Assembly: GCF_007713465.1 (NCBI RefSeq)
Contig: NZ_VMSG01000008.1
Span: 124,001-188,000 of the forward strand
DNA: 64,000 nucleotides
Direction of reading: 5' to 3'
Origin: Pseudomonas sp. H3(2019)
GTDB lineage: Bacteria > Pseudomonadota > Gammaproteobacteria > Pseudomonadales > Pseudomonadaceae
In this document: piece after piece, positions 35,411 through 45,911 of the stretch
Position numbering within the stretch: position 1 is the first letter of the stretch
Layout of the letters: each line of letters opens with the position of its first letter
Program-made: the position numbers and the translations under genes
The notes under the pieces: generated by a model
Databases searched by the model: none
Seen by the model: the letters and a program-made list of their open reading frames with translations, nothing else
What the model was told of the DNA's origin: nothing

Positions 35411-35623
35411 ATGAATGAACTGGTACAAGTAAACATGCATGAAGCAAAATCCCAGCTTTCCCAACTTGCTGAGCGTGCATGGCATGGCGACAAGGTTGTG
35501 ATCACCAAGGCTGGCAAGCCTTATCTGGATCTGCTTCCCCATGTCGATACACCTCGGGTGCGCAAGCCTGGGCGGTTGAAGGGACAAATCCGGATATCTG
35601 CGGATTTTGACAATACTGCTTGA
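35411..35623 (+). CDS. Phd/YefM-type antitoxin without a visible toxin gene
   Basis: ATG 35411 (GGAGG six bases upstream) gives 70 residues with the classical antitoxin opening VNMHEAKSQLSQLAERA, then GDKVVITKAGKP, which forms the dimeric DNA-binding fold, and a disordered C-terminal toxin-binding tail. A PIN-domain VapC-type toxin normally follows directly. Here the next 107 bases have no such frame and the next gene is an HNH nuclease. It is either an orphan antitoxin left after toxin loss or a repressor of the downstream nuclease gene. Confidence 0.85.
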   Translation: MNELVQVNMHEAKSQLSQLAERAWHGDKVVITKAGKPYLDLLPHVDTPRVRKPGRLKGQIRISADFDNTA

Positions 35624-35730
35624 GTGACATCTCTCATTTACTGATCGAGCGTCGTAGAAATCTTTCGCTGATCGTGTAGGAGTTTTCTCTTAATTTGGTA
35701 GGCTTCATCCTCTGCTAAGAGGATGAATGG

Positions 35731-36543
35731 ATGCCAGCTGTCATTGTCGAAAATGATGAGTCGAAGTGGGCCGATCAAACAGGGGCGCTTTACCACTTCC
35801 CGAAGCAGTACAGGGCGATTCTTACCGAAGGAACCGCGGTGCTGTATTACAAAGGAAAAATGAGAAACAAGGCTTTTTCGGATCAGCGCCTGAGCGCCAA
35901 CCCTCATTATTTTGGTGTTGCTCGAATAGGGAGGGTGCATGCAGACAAGAACAGCACAAAAGGTGACTTGTTTGCAGTCATTGAGGGCTTTAAACCCTTT
36001 GAATCTGCAGTTCCGAATAAAGTTGATGGGGTATACCTTGAGCCGATTCCTCCAAAACTCAAAGATAATTACTGGCGTAACGGTGTCCGGGCAATTGATC
36101 AAACCGTATTTGACAGCATCCACGCCCTTGCGGTACTGAAGTCGGATCAGGTCGACGATTCCAGCCTAACTGATGGTGCGCAGGATTTTGAGACTAGGAC
36201 CGTCGGTATTGAAGGGAAAAAAATCACATATTTCGGTGTGAAGTATGAGCGCTGTCCAAAGCTTCGGCGTCAGGCAATAGCTATTCATGGGCTCAGATGC
36301 AAAGCCTGTGGTTTTGATTTCGAGAAGGCATATGGCGAGCATGCAAAAGGCTTTATCCATGTGCACCATGTGAAGCCCATTTCCGAATATGAGGAGGATC
36401 AGTCAGTCGATCCAGCGACGGACCTGATTACACTCTGCGCAAACTGCCACGCGGTTGTCCATAAGAGGCCGGATACACTGCTGAGCGTCGAGCAACTGAA
36501 AAGCATGCTCCATGGTCGGTGGGTTTTCGACGATTTGACCTAA
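35731..36543 (+). CDS. HNH endonuclease with PUA/EVE-like N-terminal domain (putative type IV restriction enzyme)
   Basis: A 270-residue protein. The C-terminal HNH domain has Cys190-x-x-Cys193, HVHHVKP (His212/213), and LCANCHAVVH with Cys236, Cys239, His240 and His244: a zinc-stapled, intact nuclease core. The N-terminal half has the pattern YHFPKQYRAILTEGTAVLYY followed by HYFGVARIGRVH. This resembles EVE/PUA-type modified-base readers (basic entry loop, then Y-F-G-h-x-x-h-G). Together they suggest cleavage of DNA carrying modified cytosines. Lower GC than the neighbours points to transfer. It follows the antitoxin gene by 107 bases. Confidence 0.78.
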   Translation: MPAVIVENDESKWADQTGALYHFPKQYRAILTEGTAVLYYKGKMRNKAFSDQRLSANPHYFGVARIGRVHADKNSTKGDLFAVIEGFKPFESAVPNKVDGVYLEPIPPKLKDNYWRNGVRAIDQTVFDSIHALAVLKSDQVDDSSLTDGAQDFETRTVGIEGKKITYFGVKYERCPKLRRQAIAIHGLRCKACGFDFEKAYGEHAKGFIHVHHVKPISEYEEDQSVDPATDLITLCANCHAVVHKRPDTLLSVEQLKSMLHGRWVFDDLT

Positions 36544-36608
36544 GGTAGTTAGATGATGTGAGGCAAATCTTGCCGGATACACGCCTCACACGTTAACGGT
36601 TTCCAGCC

Positions 36609-37142
36609 TCAGTTCACCTGGATAAATCGAGTTGCGATCTGCCACCAAGAGCGTTTTCGCTTTGGTGTTCTCCTATATTCAGATAGCTCTGGATCAGACA
36701 TGACCTGCGGCAGGTCTCGCAGCCTGACCCAAGGTTCGTTATGCCAATGCAGCAGGCTAAGCGACAGTCCGGGCCACTTCAGCAAGCTCACATTCGGCAG
36801 CGTCATATTTACGGGTTGGTGTGCATCACGCAGTACTGCCACCACTTCATGGGTTAGCCATTGCCGCAGGTTGCGGTTTTCAGGGAAATGGTGATGGATA
36901 AGTAGTGCATAAGCACCAGATTCACTGATCATGAGTGATCCGTGATTTTCGCCATAGCGGCGAAGCCAGAGCATGCGCTTTTGATCCGGATCGAGTTTGC
37001 GTACTGCTCGTTCATCGAGGTATCTCCCAAGTAAACGGCCAAAGTCGCGAGCGCAGAACCAAGCTTGAGATTCCAGCCAGATAGCATGTAGATGACGGTG
37101 GTGGCGGATGAAGAGTATCGCTTCGAAGTGGTCATCAATCAT
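36609..37142 (-). CDS. BRO-N-domain protein (phage antirepressor-like)
   Basis: A 177-residue protein whose N-terminal 110 residues follow the BRO-N fold: AWFCARDFGRLLGRYLDERAV resembles the W-F-x-A-x-D-h-x-x-h-L-G motif, then GSLMISESGAYALLIHHHFPENRNLRQWLTHEVV. BRO-N proteins bind DNA and act as antirepressors in phages, but stand-alone chromosomal copies are common in Pseudomonas. The C-terminal tail is basic and unassigned. No other phage gene lies nearby. It converges on the HNH gene. Confidence 0.8.
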   Translation of the reverse strand: MIDDHFEAILFIRHHRHLHAIWLESQAWFCARDFGRLLGRYLDERAVRKLDPDQKRMLWLRRYGENHGSLMISESGAYALLIHHHFPENRNLRQWLTHEVVAVLRDAHQPVNMTLPNVSLLKWPGLSLSLLHWHNEPWVRLRDLPQVMSDPELSEYRRTPKRKRSWWQIATRFIQVN

Positions 37143-37406
37143 GCTTGATCACCTGAGGGTTTAGCCATTTGTAGGCGGATAGAAAAGTCATTTACATAGC
37201 CTCTACTAGCATTTGGGTTGGCCCAACGTAGAGGATGTAAATAACCCCAACAGACTACACCGCATCTCACAAAACCAAGAGGACACATCAAAAGTCCGGT
37301 TGGCATTATGGGGGAGAGGTAGTCGCTACGTTGGGCGTTTCTTAGGCACCTTCCAGTAGAGTAGTGGTGGTTCAGGTGGGCGGGTAGGTGATTGTTTCGC
37401 TGATTG

Positions 37407-37441
37407 TTGTAGGAGATTGCTTGTAGGAGATTGCTTGTAGG
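37407..37441 (+). repeat. Tandem repeat, 14 bp x 2.5
   Basis: TTGTAGGAGATTGC occurs at 37407-37420 and 37421-37434, then a partial copy to 37441. Apart from this and the nrdB terminator I see nothing supportable in the 449-base gap 37143-37591. Confidence 0.8.
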
Positions 37442-37532
37442 GCGCAGGGAGAGGTTCGTGTCTGGAGGTACTTCAGTCTCTTGAAACTCACACTCGGAAG
37501 GAAAGGTGTTCTAAGACGAACCGTCCAGCTTC

Positions 37533-37566
37533 AAAAAAACAAAAGGCCGCCATTCGGCGACCTTTT
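37533..37566 (-). terminator. Terminator of nrdB
   Basis: On the reverse strand GAAAAAGGTCGCC pairs with GGCGGCCTTTT (one mismatch) and is followed by a T-rich run (the A run 37533-37539). Confidence 0.85.
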
Positions 37567-37591
37567 TCAAGCAAGCATCTCAAGCCAGAAA

Positions 37592-38839
37592 TCAATCCCA
37601 GCTCAAAGCCCCACCCGTCTGATACTCAATAACCCGAGTCTCAAAGAAATTCTTCTCTTTCTTCAAGTCCATAATCTCGCTCATCCAAGGGAACGGGTTA
37701 GTCGTCCCCGGATACTCTTCTTTCAAACCGATCTGCGACAAACGACGGTTAGCGATGAACTTCAGGTAGTCCTCCATCATCGCCGCGTTCATGCCCAGCA
37801 CGCCGCGAGGCATGGTGTCACGAGCGTATTCGATCTCCAGCTGAGTGCCCTGCAGAATCATCTGGGTCGCTTCTTCCTTCATTTCAGCATCCCACAGGTG
37901 TGGGTTTTCGATTTTGATCTGGTTGATCACGTCGATGCCGAAGTTCAGGTGCATGGATTCGTCGCGCAGGATGTACTGGAACTGCTCGGCGACGCCGGTC
38001 ATTTTGTTGCGGCGGCCCATGGAGAGGATCTGGGTGAAGCCGCAGTAGAAGAAGATGCCTTCCAGTACGCAGTAGTAGGCGATCAGGTTGCGCAGCAGTT
38101 CTTTGTCGGTTTCGACGGTGCCGGTTTCGAACTTCGGATCGGAGATCGAACGGGTGTACTTCAGGCCCCAGGTGGCTTTTTTAGCGACCGATGGGATCTC
38201 GTGGTACATGTTGAAGATCTCGCCTTCATCCATGGCCAACGATTCGATGCAGTACTGGTAGGCGTGGGTGTGGATCGCCTCTTCGAACGCCTGGCGCAGG
38301 ATGTACTGGCGGCATTCCGGGTTGGTGATCAGGCGGTACACGGCCAGTACCAGGTTGTTGGCAACCAGGGAGTCGGCGGTGGAGAAGAAGCCGAGGTTGC
38401 GCATCACGATGCGGCGCTCGTCGTCGGTCAGGCCTTCCGGGTTTTTCCAGAGGGCGATGTCGGCGGTCATGTTGACTTCTTGCGGCATCCAGTGGTTTGC
38501 GCAGCCGTCCAGGTACTTCTGCCAGGCCCAGTCGTATTTGAACGGGACGAGTTGGTTAAGGTCGGCGCGGCAGTTGATCATGCGCTTTTCGTCGACCGCA
38601 ACGCGGGCGGAAGCGCCTTCGAGTTCGGCCAGGCCTTCGGCGACGTCGAGTTTGTCGAGGGCGGCCTTGGCGCGGATGATCGCAGCCGAGTCGGTGGCGG
38701 TGACGGCGCGCGCTTCAAGCGCTGCGGCACCACCGGCGCTGTCGAGGCGGTCCATGTTGGCTTCAGTAGCGTGGCCAGCATTGGCGCCTTTGGCGACAAC
38801 TTCGCCGTCTTCTTTGTCGAATTCGTCCCAGCTCAGCAT
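37592..38839 (-). CDS. nrdB: Class Ia ribonucleotide reductase beta subunit
   Basis: A 415-residue R2 protein that houses the diiron-tyrosyl radical cofactor used by NrdA to make deoxyribonucleotides. Metal-ligand motifs are visible: [13 protein letters not shown] (Glu and His ligands) and the later [10 protein letters not shown] (Glu and His ligands), with the [14 protein letters not shown] helix before them. It has the extended Ala/Glu-rich N-terminus typical of Pseudomonas NrdB. AGGAGA lies ten bases upstream of ATG 38839. nrdA is not adjacent: the upstream gene is a DUF2790 protein, so the two subunits are encoded apart in this genome. An NrdR-type box lies 550 bases upstream. Confidence 0.95.
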   Translation of the reverse strand: MLSWDEFDKEDGEVVAKGANAGHATEANMDRLDSAGGAAALEARAVTATDSAAIIRAKAALDKLDVAEGLAELEGASARVAVDEKRMINCRADLNQLVPFKYDWAWQKYLDGCANHWMPQEVNMTADIALWKNPEGLTDDERRIVMRNLGFFSTADSLVANNLVLAVYRLITNPECRQYILRQAFEEAIHTHAYQYCIESLAMDEGEIFNMYHEIPSVAKKATWGLKYTRSISDPKFETGTVETDKELLRNLIAYYCVLEGIFFYCGFTQILSMGRRNKMTGVAEQFQYILRDESMHLNFGIDVINQIKIENPHLWDAEMKEEATQMILQGTQLEIEYARDTMPRGVLGMNAAMMEDYLKFIANRRLSQIGLKEEYPGTTNPFPWMSEIMDLKKEKNFFETRVIEYQTGGALSWD

Positions 38840-38871
38840 GACGTGTCGTCTCCTGCGTGAGGGCCAGTCGC

Positions 38872-38907
38872 CCGTGTGAAAACACTGATGGTCGGTTTTT
38901 CACACGG
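38872..38907 (-). promoter_or_regulatory. Stable hairpin in the nrdB leader
   Basis: CCGTGTGAAAA pairs perfectly with TTTTCACACGG (11 bp, 14-base loop) in the untranslated leader, 33 bases before nrdB. It is not followed by a T run, so it is not a terminator; a role in mRNA stability or attenuation is possible. Confidence 0.6.
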
Positions 38908-39089
38908 CTCGGTGGCCGCGTTGTCTCTAAAAGGAATCGTTTGTTGCAGCAATACGCAGGCAAAAAACAGAAATGTGTACGGGTGTCCTGAAGTCGCTAA
39001 GGGCGGAGATAACGTCGTCAGCTCCTGCGGTGGCCTCAGCGTCCTGCATCCTCCTGTAAGGGGATGTTGCAGGCCCGATTTACGGGCGC

Positions 39090-39095
39090 ATTATA
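39090..39095 (-). promoter_or_regulatory. Probable -10 element of a nrdB promoter
   Basis: On the reverse strand this reads TATAAT, 250 bases before the nrdB start, in the gap 38840-39503. No good -35 hexamer is evident, so an activator may be required. Confidence 0.45.
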
Positions 39096-39389
39096 GGTGT
39101 TTTTTCACGCTTGTGGTGCGACGAAGTGGCTCAGAGAACCCTCGGCAGGGCGCGTAATCAAGGCGGAGCAAGGGTTTACAGGGCTTTGGCCGATGAAGAT
39201 TTTTTTTGCCGGTTTTTGGCGACTCGCCAGCGCTGATGACGTCGGTGTTTGCTGTCAAAACGCCGCAAGCCCGATGGGATGGGACTTACAGGGGAGATGG
39301 GGTGTTTTTCGGGGCGCGATTGTGTGCAGTTTCGGCTGGCAATTGTTGATCAGATGATCTGTTCAAAAAACAACCAAAAATGGCTTTTC

Positions 39390-39405
39390 ACACTACATGT
39401 AGTGT
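39390..39405. promoter_or_regulatory. NrdR-box-like 16-bp palindrome
   Basis: ACACTACATGTAGTGT is a perfect palindrome that fits the NrdR consensus (acaCWAYATWTWGtgt type). NrdR is the ATP/dATP-sensing repressor of ribonucleotide reductase genes. Only one box is clear; NrdR sites usually come in pairs about 31 bases apart. Confidence 0.65.
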
Positions 39406-39440
39406 TTTGCTCCGGGTTTCTGTGTCTTCAGGCACAACGA

Positions 39441-39460
39441 CGCCCGACGAGGGTCGGGCG
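39441..39460. terminator. Hairpin after the DUF2790 gene
   Basis: CGCCCGAC-GAGG-GTCGGGCG, 44 bases downstream of the DUF2790 stop codon on the reverse strand; no T run. Confidence 0.5.
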
Positions 39461-39503
39461 GTGATGTCGGGTTCGGCAATCAGCCAAACCTCAGCGTTGA
39501 TGA

Positions 39504-39767
39504 TCAGCCGTTAGAGCAGCCGTTACCCATTACGCTGTAGCGCAGAATATGCCGTTGACCCTTCGAGTCTTCATATTCCATGCGGGCCGGTACCACTTCG
39601 CAAACGCTTGGAACTTCGCTCATGGAGATAACTTTGGCGATGTCCAGGTGAGTCGAGTAAGTGTATTCCTCTACCGGTACGATGTTGTTGGCGACATCAG
39701 TCGGGATCTCGTCTGCCATGGCGGTTGCGCACAGACTGCTGAGGGCCAGAACCAATAAAGCTTTCAT
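39504..39767 (-). CDS. Secreted DUF2790 protein
   Basis: An 87-residue protein with a Sec signal peptide (cleavage after AMA, about residue 18) and a DUF2790 domain. Two cysteines (in EVPSVCEVVPARMEYEDS and at the C-terminal GNGCSNG) can form a disulfide, and the central RHILRYSVMGNGC is the family signature. These small periplasmic proteins are almost restricted to Pseudomonas and often respond to copper or stress; the role here is unknown. Confidence 0.85.
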   Translation of the reverse strand: MKALLVLALSSLCATAMADEIPTDVANNIVPVEEYTYSTHLDIAKVISMSEVPSVCEVVPARMEYEDSKGQRHILRYSVMGNGCSNG

Positions 39768-40183
39768 TTCAATTTTACCTTTCTAAGGTCGAGTGGGGTC
39801 ACGCAACCTTTTTGGGGTTGCGTGTGGAACTTGATGACTCAGTGTTGGATTAACTGCCTTCGTGGGGGCTGCAACTGGGTTAATCACGTTTGCCGTGTTG
39901 GCGAGGCTGATTTTAGGCGCCCGAGTTGCACGCATATAGGTGTGCTTTTGATAAAGACTTTTGGCATATCCTGTAACAATCCCTTAAAAACGACCTCGTA
40001 TGCTTCAGGGTCGGCCTTCTCGAAATAGCTGAAAGCCAATGAAACCGCGGTGTCTGAGCGGTTCGCTCGGTAAGCACGACGTTTAGTAGGGGCTTGTTAC
40101 TACCATCGTCGAATGGTTCTATAGGCCCGCCTCGGGCTACAACGGGGCCATACAAAAACAACTATTCCACCGAGGTAAGAAAG

Positions 40184-42139
<1,956 letters not shown>

Positions 42140-42164
42140 CAGCCGTTCTCGTGTCGTCGAAAGC

Positions 42165-42196
42165 CCCGCCCGGTGTTGAGCCTGGCGGGTTTTTTT
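42165..42196 (+). terminator. Rho-independent terminator after acsA
   Basis: CCCGCC (42165-42170) and GGCGGG (42184-42189) form the stem, followed by seven T residues. Confidence 0.9.
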
Positions 42197-42205
42197 GTTT
42201 GTGCT

Positions 42206-42230
42206 CGTTCCCACGCTCCGCGTGGGAACG
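42206..42230. repeat. Palindromic repeat, family A
   Basis: CGTTCCCACGC-TCC-GCGTGGGAACG, a perfect hairpin with the same arms as 17589-17661. The rest of the 42231-42549 interval shows no feature I can support. Confidence 0.85.
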
Positions 42231-42549
42231 ATCAGTGGGAGAGGGGGAGCCAATATTTATCGGTTTCACCTGTAGGCGCTTTCCCACTGTTACCCGCTGC
42301 CCTTCAAGTAACTAAATGTGTAACCGCTCGCCCGCTTTCGAGGCATTGGGAAACGCAAAGCCCCGTTTTAGGGCCTCTTCTGGCTACCTGAAGAATAAGA
42401 CACAACGCTGCGCTTGCCGGATTAGAAGGGTTTGCGAATAATAGGCCCGCAATTTGCAACATAGATCGGTTCACTGTCTTTTGCTTCTGCATGAATTTGC
42501 AGGGCTGTCAATGTGCTTGGTCGGGTTTCTCAGTGCTTCTGTAATTTGT

Positions 42550-42565
42550 TGTCGCATTGAAGAAA
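42550..42565 (+). promoter_or_regulatory. ArgR half-site upstream of aotJ
   Basis: TGTCGC-N8-AA matches the half-site consensus of Pseudomonas ArgR (TGTCGC-N8-AA-N5). A degenerate second copy (TGTCGT) begins at 42581. It is about 180 bases before aotJ. Confidence 0.6.
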
Positions 42566-42745
42566 TATCGGCTTCGGGCCTGTCGTTAGAATGCCGATCA
42601 CTCGCTCGCCGTTGCCTGCGTTGAAATCAAAGCTGAATTCAACGCAACAATCCTGCGACGCAGCGCAGCTTTCAATTTCCACCCATTCGCATATTGGGCT
42701 GTCGCTCACTCTGCCGTTTTCGCCCTATACCGATGGAGTCCTAAG

Positions 42746-43522
42746 ATGAAGAAACTCGTGCTTCTTGGCGCCCTGGCACTGTCCGTGCTGTCCCTGCCGA
42801 CGTTCGCCGATGAAAAGCCTCTGAAAATTGGTATCGAGGCGGCTTACCCTCCGTTCGCATCCAAAGCACCGGACGGCAGCATCGTCGGTTTCGACTACGA
42901 CATCGGCAACGCCCTGTGCGAAGAGATGAAGGTCAAGTGCGTTTGGGTCGAGCAAGAGTTCGACGGTCTGATCCCGGCACTCAAAGTGCGCAAGATCGAC
43001 GCGATCCTGTCGTCCATGTCGATCACTGACGACCGCAAGAAGTCCGTGGACTTCACCAACAAGTACTACAACACCCCGGCACGTCTGGTGATGAAGGCCG
43101 GTACGCAGGTCAGCGACAACCTGGCCGAACTCAAGGGCAAGAAAATCGGCGTGCAACGCGGTTCGATCCACAACCGTTTCGCCGAAGAAGTCCTGAAGCC
43201 GTTGGGTGCTGAAATCAAGCCGTACGGCTCGCAGAACGAAATCTACCTGGACGTGGCTGCCGGTCGCCTCGATGGCACCGTGGCCGACGCTACCCTGCTG
43301 GATGACGGTTTCCTGAAAACCGACTCGGGCAAGGGCTTCGCGTTTGTCGGCCCGGCCTTCACCGACGAGAAATACTTCGGCGACGGTATTGGTATTGCCG
43401 TGCGTAAAGGCGACAAGGCTGAGCTGGACAAGATCAACGCCGCCATCGTCGCCATTCGTGCGAATGGCAAGTACAAGCAAATCCAGGACAAGTACTTCAA
43501 CTTCGATATTTACGGTAAGTAA
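42746..43522 (+). CDS. aotJ: Arginine/ornithine ABC transporter, periplasmic binding protein
   Basis: A 258-residue protein with a signal peptide (cleavage after FA, about residue 20) and the two-lobed type 3 binding-protein fold: [20 protein letters not shown] at the start of lobe 1, then [14 protein letters not shown]. It captures L-arginine and L-ornithine in the periplasm and delivers them to AotQ/AotM. First gene of the aot operon, followed after 91 bases by aotQ. The identification rests on order with aotQMP-argR, identical to P. aeruginosa. Confidence 0.95.
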   Translation: MKKLVLLGALALSVLSLPTFADEKPLKIGIEAAYPPFASKAPDGSIVGFDYDIGNALCEEMKVKCVWVEQEFDGLIPALKVRKIDAILSSMSITDDRKKSVDFTNKYYNTPARLVMKAGTQVSDNLAELKGKKIGVQRGSIHNRFAEEVLKPLGAEIKPYGSQNEIYLDVAAGRLDGTVADATLLDDGFLKTDSGKGFAFVGPAFTDEKYFGDGIGIAVRKGDKAELDKINAAIVAIRANGKYKQIQDKYFNFDIYGK

Positions 43523-43613
43523 ATAGTCGCAGCTGTCAGTCCGAAATGGCGCAAGCAACAGGATCTCTGAGGTTTGCGCCATTTTTTCATCCCAACTTTC
43601 GAGGACCTGAATC

Positions 43614-44303
43614 ATGTTGAAAGGCTACGGGGCTGTCATCCTCGATGGCGCATGGCTGACGCTTCAGCTCGCCTTGTCGTCCATGGCCTTGGCCATTGTT
43701 CTGGGTCTGATCGGGGTCGCATTGCGCCTGTCGCCGGTACGCTGGCTGGCCTGGTTGGGCGATCTGTATTCCACGGTGATCCGCGGGATTCCCGATCTGG
43801 TACTGATCCTGCTGATTTTCTACGGCGGTCAGGACTTGCTCAACCGTGTTGCGCCATTGCTCGGCTATGACGACTACATCGACCTGAACCCGTTGGTCGC
43901 CGGTATCGGCACCCTGGGTTTCATCTTCGGTGCGTACCTGTCGGAAACCTTCCGTGGGGCCTTCATGGCGATCCCGAAAGGCCAGGCAGAAGCCGGTGCG
44001 GCCTACGGCATGAGCAGTTTTCAGGTGTTTTTCCGGGTATTGGTGCCGCAGATGATTCGCCTGGCGATTCCGGGCTTTACCAATAACTGGCTGGTATTGA
44101 CCAAGGCGACTGCGCTGATTTCGGTGGTCGGTCTGCAAGACATGATGTTCAAGGCCAAGCAGGCGGCAGATGCCACCCGCGAGCCTTTCACCTTCTTCCT
44201 CGCAGTGGCCGCGATGTACCTGGTGATCACCAGTGTCTCGTTGCTGGCATTGCGTCACCTTGAGAAGCGCTACTCGGTAGGCGTAAGGGCGGCTGATCTA
44301 TGA
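43614..44303 (+). CDS. aotQ: Arginine/ornithine ABC transporter permease AotQ
   Basis: A 229-residue inner-membrane permease of the HisMQ/GlnP type with five hydrophobic helices. The cytoplasmic EAA loop is visible as FMAIPKGQAEAGAAYGMSS, which contacts the ATPase AotP. It heterodimerises with AotM, whose start codon overlaps its stop (ATGA). Confidence 0.95.
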   Translation: MLKGYGAVILDGAWLTLQLALSSMALAIVLGLIGVALRLSPVRWLAWLGDLYSTVIRGIPDLVLILLIFYGGQDLLNRVAPLLGYDDYIDLNPLVAGIGTLGFIFGAYLSETFRGAFMAIPKGQAEAGAAYGMSSFQVFFRVLVPQMIRLAIPGFTNNWLVLTKATALISVVGLQDMMFKAKQAADATREPFTFFLAVAAMYLVITSVSLLALRHLEKRYSVGVRAADL

Positions 44304-44998
44304 TCTTCGACTACAACGTCATTTGGGAGGCCTTGCCGCTGTACTTCGGCGGCCTGGTCACCACCCTGAAACTGCTCGCGCTGTCGCTGCTGTTCGGTTT
44401 GCTGGCCGCCTTGCCGCTGGGCTTGATGCGGGTTTCCAAGCAGCCGATCGTCAACATGTCGGCCTGGCTCTACACCTACGTGATCCGCGGCACGCCGATG
44501 CTGGTGCAGCTGTTCTTGATCTACTACGGTCTGGCGCAATTCGAAGCGGTACGTGAAAGCTTCCTTTGGCCGTGGCTGTCCAGCGCAACGTTCTGTGCGT
44601 GCCTGGCCTTCGCGATCAACACCAGCGCCTACACCGCTGAAATCATCGCCGGCAGCCTGCGGGCCACGCCGAACGGTGAGATCGAAGCGGCCAAGGCCAT
44701 GGGCATGTCGCGCTTCAAGATGTACAAGCGCATCCTGCTGCCGTCGGCCCTGCGCCGGGCGCTGCCGCAGTACAGCAACGAAGTGATCATGATGCTGCAG
44801 ACCACCAGTCTGGCGTCCATCGTGACCCTGATCGACATCACCGGTGCCGCGCGTACCGTGAACGCTCAGTACTACTTGCCGTTCGAGGCCTACATCACCG
44901 CAGGCGTGTTCTACCTGTGCATGACGTTCATTCTGGTGCGTCTGTTCAAGATGGCCGAGCACCGCTGGCTGGGCTATCTGGCCCCGCGCAAGCACTGA
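44300..44998 (+). CDS. aotM: Arginine/ornithine ABC transporter permease AotM
   Basis: A 232-residue permease paralogous to AotQ with the EAA loop ATPNGEIEAAKAMGMS. The 4-base overlap with aotQ indicates translational coupling and equal amounts of the two permease subunits. It is followed after 36 bases by aotP. Confidence 0.95.
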   Translation: MIFDYNVIWEALPLYFGGLVTTLKLLALSLLFGLLAALPLGLMRVSKQPIVNMSAWLYTYVIRGTPMLVQLFLIYYGLAQFEAVRESFLWPWLSSATFCACLAFAINTSAYTAEIIAGSLRATPNGEIEAAKAMGMSRFKMYKRILLPSALRRALPQYSNEVIMMLQTTSLASIVTLIDITGAARTVNAQYYLPFEAYITAGVFYLCMTFILVRLFKMAEHRWLGYLAPRKH

Positions 44999-45034
44999 AA
45001 CCACTGACTGACTGTTTTTGTGAGAACCGACAGC

Positions 45035-45799
45035 ATGTACAAACTTGAAGTCCAAGACCTGCATAAACGCTATGGCAGTCACGAAGTGCTCAAGGGCGTG
45101 TCCCTGAAAGCGGCAGCCGGCGATGTGATCAGCATCATCGGTTCCAGTGGCTCCGGTAAAAGTACTTTCCTGCGTTGCATCAACCTGCTTGAGCAACCGC
45201 ACGCCGGCAAGATTCTGCTCAACAACGAAGAGCTGAAGCTGGTGGCGAACAAGGACGGTGCGCTGAAAGCCGCCGACCCGAAACAACTGCAACGCATGCG
45301 TTCGCGGCTGTCGATGGTGTTCCAGCATTTCAATCTGTGGTCGCACATGACCGCGATGGAAAACATCATGGAGGCGCCGGTCCATGTGCTTGGCATGTCC
45401 AAGGCCGAAGCCCGTGAAAAGGCCGAGCTGTATCTGGCCAAGGTTGGCGTGTCCCATCGCAAGGATGCTTACCCTGGCCATATGTCCGGTGGTGAGCAGC
45501 AGCGTGTGGCGATTGCCCGTGCGTTGGCGATGGAACCTGAGGTGATGCTGTTCGACGAGCCAACCTCGGCACTCGACCCCGAGCTGGTGGGCGACGTGTT
45601 GAAAGTGATGCAGGCGCTGGCCCAGGAAGGCCGGACCATGGTCGTGGTCACGCACGAAATGGGCTTTGCCCGTGAAGTGTCGAACCAGTTGGTGTTCCTG
45701 CACAAAGGCGTGGTTGAAGAAAGCGGCAACCCGCGTGAAGTGCTGGTCAATCCACAGTCCGAACGTCTGCAACAATTCCTCTCGGGCAGCCTGAAGTAA
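45035..45799 (+). CDS. aotP: Arginine/ornithine ABC transporter ATPase AotP
   Basis: A 254-residue ATP-binding subunit. It has Walker A SSGSGKST near residue 38, the ABC signature [17 protein letters not shown], Walker [13 protein letters not shown] and the switch His in [12 protein letters not shown] 45035 (GAGAA nine bases upstream) was chosen over an in-frame start 15 bases upstream. It powers AotJQM-mediated uptake. Confidence 0.96.
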   Translation: MYKLEVQDLHKRYGSHEVLKGVSLKAAAGDVISIIGSSGSGKSTFLRCINLLEQPHAGKILLNNEELKLVANKDGALKAADPKQLQRMRSRLSMVFQHFNLWSHMTAMENIMEAPVHVLGMSKAEAREKAELYLAKVGVSHRKDAYPGHMSGGEQQRVAIARALAMEPEVMLFDEPTSALDPELVGDVLKVMQALAQEGRTMVVVTHEMGFAREVSNQLVFLHKGVVEESGNPREVLVNPQSERLQQFLSGSLK

Positions 45800-45911
45800 T
45801 CGCTCCCGTTACGCACCCAATTAGGTCATGCTGCGCACCGCGCGCCAGATGGTCTAATTTGGTTGCAGCCGCCTTCGGCTTTAACACTGTTTTCGTTTCG
45901 GATTGCCCGCC

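Noticed and set aside
37407..37441. Short direct repeats considered as a CRISPR array
   Set aside because: Only two and a half head-to-tail copies of 14 bases with no spacers.
38840..39389. A cobalamin riboswitch before nrdB
   Set aside because: No B12-box sequence or matching helices on the reverse strand.
39768..40183. A sigma-54 promoter before acsA
   Set aside because: TGGCATATCC near 39961 lacks the GC of the -12 element at the right spacing. I see nothing else certain in this 416-base gap.
44270..45775. A 501-codon reverse frame over aotM and aotP
   Set aside because: Antisense shadow of two well-supported transporter genes.
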